From: an uncultured bacterium
GTDB lineage: Bacteria > Verrucomicrobiota > Lentisphaeria > Victivallales > UBA1829
Direction of reading: 5' to 3'
DNA length: 64,000 nucleotides
NCBI GenBank assembly: GCA_949292215.1
Contig: CASEYW010000123.1
Location: forward strand, 34,135 to 98,134
In this document: in pieces, positions 62,146 to 64,000 of the stretch
How the letters are laid out: each line of letters begins with the position of its first letter
Numbering within the stretch: position 1 is the first letter of the stretch
Notes under the pieces: generated by a model
Told to the model about the DNA's origin: nothing
Seen by the model: the letters and a program-made list of their open reading frames with translations, nothing else
The model's database searches: none
Made by a program: the position numbers and the translations under genes

Positions 62146-63678
62146 ATGGCAGAAAAACTGAAAAAAGGCACGGTTAAGGCGTCTGGAAAATCGACAGCCG
62201 GAACCGCGGAGAAGAAAGTCAACATTGCTTTCATCGGTTACGGGATTCAAGGACGCACGGTTCTGGTTCCGAATATCATCAAGCAGAAAAATGTGGTTGT
62301 CAAAGCGGTCTGCGACTGTGACAGAGTCCGTCGGGAGGCCGGGACAAAATATGTCAACGATTATTATAAAAAGAACAAAAAAACACAGCTTGCCAAATGC
62401 AAAGCAGTTGCCGATTTCCGTGACATTCTCAAGGATAAAGACATCGACGCAGTCTGTATCGCGACCCCCGATCACTGGCATGCCTACATTTCCTGCGAGG
62501 CCATGAAGGCTGGAAAAGATGTTTACTGCGAAAAACCTCTTACCTATTCTGTGGAAGAGGCGCTTCTGGTCATGAAGGCGCAGAAGAAATTCAAACGAGT
62601 CTTCCAGACCGGCGCGATGCAGCGTTCCTGGCGTGAATTCCGCACTGCCTGTATGATCGTCCGCAACGGTTGCATTGGCAAGATCAAGTATGTCGACTGC
62701 AATTACGGCAATGCTTCTGCACAGAATAACACCGATATTGCGAATTTTCCCGCGAATTTGGGCGGTCCTTCCCATCCGCACCGCTTTTTCTGCCAGTGGA
62801 ATGGAGAGGAAAAGAAGTTTCAGGATATTTCCGTAGAATCCGCGCCCAACAAGGATGTCGACTGGGATATGTGGCTGGGGCCCGCTCCCTGGACTCCCTA
62901 TTCGGATCAGTGTGCTCCGCGAAAAGTGGCGAATTTCTATCCGATGTTCTGGCGCTTTGACGACAATTACGGTACGGGCTATAACGGCGACTGGGGAGCC
63001 CATCATCTTGACATTGCACAGTGGGGGCTTGACCTCGATAAATCCGGCCCTGTGAAAGTAATCCGTTCCGAAGAACCGTATTCGGCAAATCCGCTTCATG
63101 GCGGACGCCGTCAGTTCGGAATGAAATTTGTTCTTGCAGACGGCTGCATCATTCAGCATAATCCGTTCAGCGTCTGGGGAACAATCTTTTACGGGACGAA
63201 GGGAATTGTCGCAGTCAATCGCGGCCGTATTGCCGTATGGGTTGGAAAAGGAGTCAAGCCGACTCCGGAAAACCGCAAAGCAATTGAAGATACTTCCTTC
63301 AGCAAAATGAAGAAGATTGCCGCTTCCATCGGCGAAGACTATGGCTTTGATCCTTCCCAGAAAAAGGATGACCGCCTTGCAAACTGTCTTGACACACTCG
63401 ACAATTATTTCAAACTTGCCGATGCGAAGGTCCAGCTTTACAAGAGTCCGCTTCAGGAGCAGAACTTCATCGAATGCTGCATTTCCCGTAAACCCACGAT
63501 CTCACCGGCCGAGACCGGCGCGCGTGCCGCGATTCTCTGTCAGTTGTGCAATATGACTTATGTGTATGATGCCAGCTTCGACTGGGATCCGGTTAAATGC
63601 ACCTTTGCCAACAATACCGGCGATCCCTCCTGGCTGAAGCGTCCTGTTAACCGCAACGGCTGGGACATCAAACTCTGA
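62146..63678 (+). CDS. Gfo/Idh/MocA-family oxidoreductase
   Basis: The 510-aa product has a Lys-rich leader of 24 residues, then an NAD-binding Rossmann fold (VNIAFIGYGIQGR) and the family's CEKPL motif, with the catalytic Lys, in DVYCEKPLTYS. The second domain contains GDWGAHHLDIAQWGLD. Such enzymes oxidise or reduce sugars and cyclitols and some cleave glycosidic bonds by an oxidation-elimination route. There is no twin-arginine signal, although many long relatives have one. It is followed by a strong terminator. Confidence 0.87.
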   Translation: MAEKLKKGTVKASGKSTAGTAEKKVNIAFIGYGIQGRTVLVPNIIKQKNVVVKAVCDCDRVRREAGTKYVNDYYKKNKKTQLAKCKAVADFRDILKDKDIDAVCIATPDHWHAYISCEAMKAGKDVYCEKPLTYSVEEALLVMKAQKKFKRVFQTGAMQRSWREFRTACMIVRNGCIGKIKYVDCNYGNASAQNNTDIANFPANLGGPSHPHRFFCQWNGEEKKFQDISVESAPNKDVDWDMWLGPAPWTPYSDQCAPRKVANFYPMFWRFDDNYGTGYNGDWGAHHLDIAQWGLDLDKSGPVKVIRSEEPYSANPLHGGRRQFGMKFVLADGCIIQHNPFSVWGTIFYGTKGIVAVNRGRIAVWVGKGVKPTPENRKAIEDTSFSKMKKIAASIGEDYGFDPSQKKDDRLANCLDTLDNYFKLADAKVQLYKSPLQEQNFIECCISRKPTISPAETGARAAILCQLCNMTYVYDASFDWDPVKCTFANNTGDPSWLKRPVNRNGWDIKL

Positions 63679-63700
63679 TCTGACCACCCTCAAAAACAGG

Positions 63701-63760
63701 ATGCACGGTTTCCGGTGCTTTTTGCGGAAAATGCAGAATGCCTTCCCGGAAACCGTGCAT
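63701..63760 (+). terminator. Terminator of the Gfo/Idh/MocA gene
   Basis: ATGCACGGTTTCCGG (63701-63715) and CCGGAAACCGTGCAT (63746-63760) are perfect 15-bp arms with a 30-base loop. A run of five T residues follows six bases later. Confidence 0.7.
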
Positions 63761-63823
63761 GCCGACTTTTTATTCCGATTTCTCCAATTTGTACTGATCT
63801 CACGAAAAAAATTTTTATTGTGC

Positions 63824-63852
63824 TTGACAAAATCTGGAAAATAGAGTATAAT
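63824..63852 (+). promoter_or_regulatory. Perfect-consensus promoter of the last GntR gene
   Basis: TTGACA (63824-63829) and TATAAT (63847-63852) are separated by exactly 17 bases. Confidence 0.85.
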
Positions 63853-63859
63853 GCAATAG

Positions 63860-63872
63860 GTGATTAAATCAC
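63860..63872. promoter_or_regulatory. Operator candidate GTGATT-A-AATCAC
   Basis: A perfect inverted repeat with 6-bp arms covers the expected transcription start of the GntR gene. FadR-type regulators often bind short sites of this kind. Confidence 0.6.
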
Positions 63873-63902
63873 TTAGTTGCTAATTTTAATCAAGGATTCA
63901 AT

Positions 63903-64000
63903 ATGGAACTGAAAGAAGTTTCCAGGTCGGAACTGGTGGAAAAATATATTCTGGAACATATTATTGCCGGGCTGAAACCGGGAAGCAGGATTGCTTCCGA
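63903..64000 (+). CDS. GntR-family regulator, FadR-like, cut by the right edge
   Basis: Only the first 32 residues are visible. They match the start of a GntR winged helix (SELVEKYILEHIIAGLKPGS, then RIAS), with spacing typical of FadR-like proteins. The ATG is 31 bases downstream of a palindrome and 50 bases downstream of a perfect promoter. The effector domain is outside the window. Confidence 0.8.
   Translation, partial: MELKEVSRSELVEKYILEHIIAGLKPGSRIAS

Noticed and set aside
1..64000. Search by eye for CRISPR arrays, tRNA or rRNA genes, transposases and prophage genes
   Set aside because: I saw no regular spaced repeats, no cloverleaf with a CCA-type end and no transposase or phage motifs.

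Overview
The window most resembles a member of the Lentisphaerota (Victivallis-like). The reasons are the dense set of glycoside hydrolases, the repeated prepilin-like proteins with an FTLIELL start, a CP motif and a C-terminal DGH motif, and the many GntR-type regulators carrying sugar-sensing domains. This placement is inference from gene content; there is no rRNA or other phylogenetic marker here. I see no tRNA, rRNA, CRISPR array, insertion sequence or phage gene.

Layout. 1-6620: a GntR regulator, a pseudopilin, and two tandem paralogous exported enzymes, the second running off the left edge. 6678-12673: a pseudopilin plus a 1359-aa secreted CBM/glycosidase, divergent from an AraC regulator. 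12693-13394: an SGNH hydrolase. 13547-20486: six overlapping genes for a CDP-activated deoxysugar, probably a two-carbon-branched 3,6-dideoxyhexose. 20513-23604: GntR regulator plus GH36 alpha-galactosidase. 23875-29978: GntR regulator, pseudopilin, secreted TPR protein and secreted GH-A enzyme. 30042-32277: IclR regulator plus FAD oxidoreductase. 32565-33188: a LexA-like repressor without the catalytic serine. 33239-39046: pseudopilin, a 1269-aa secreted glycosidase and a GntR/LacI regulator. 39265-41448: GH31. 41920-49357: a GntR regulator fused to a solute-binding domain, pseudopilin, secreted glycosidase and cytoplasmic GH42-like enzyme. 49823-60059: an AraC regulator between a GH2 gene and a divergent operon of sialidase-like protein, pseudopilin, SGNH hydrolase and a 1314-aa secreted glycosidase. 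60398-64000: MFS transporter, Gfo/Idh/MocA oxidoreductase and the start of a FadR-type GntR regulator.

How it fits together. The main pattern is a repeated module: one sugar-responsive regulator, one pseudopilin of about 250 residues, and one very large exported glycan-active enzyme. It occurs six times (A: 1-6620, B: 6739-12673, D: 23875-29978, F: 33239-39046, H: 41920-49357, I: 49823-60059), always with the pseudopilin upstream of the enzyme. Cytoplasmic glycosidases have no pilin of their own. All six pseudopilins lack the glycine that normally precedes the prepilin-peptidase cut, and all share two cysteines. I infer that each pilin-like protein serves the export or surface display of its enzyme through a type II secretion or type IV pilus-like machine encoded elsewhere. 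Regulation is unusually readable: several modules have near-consensus promoters overlapped by palindromes, and both AraC loci have direct repeats of 21-bp period touching the -35 box.
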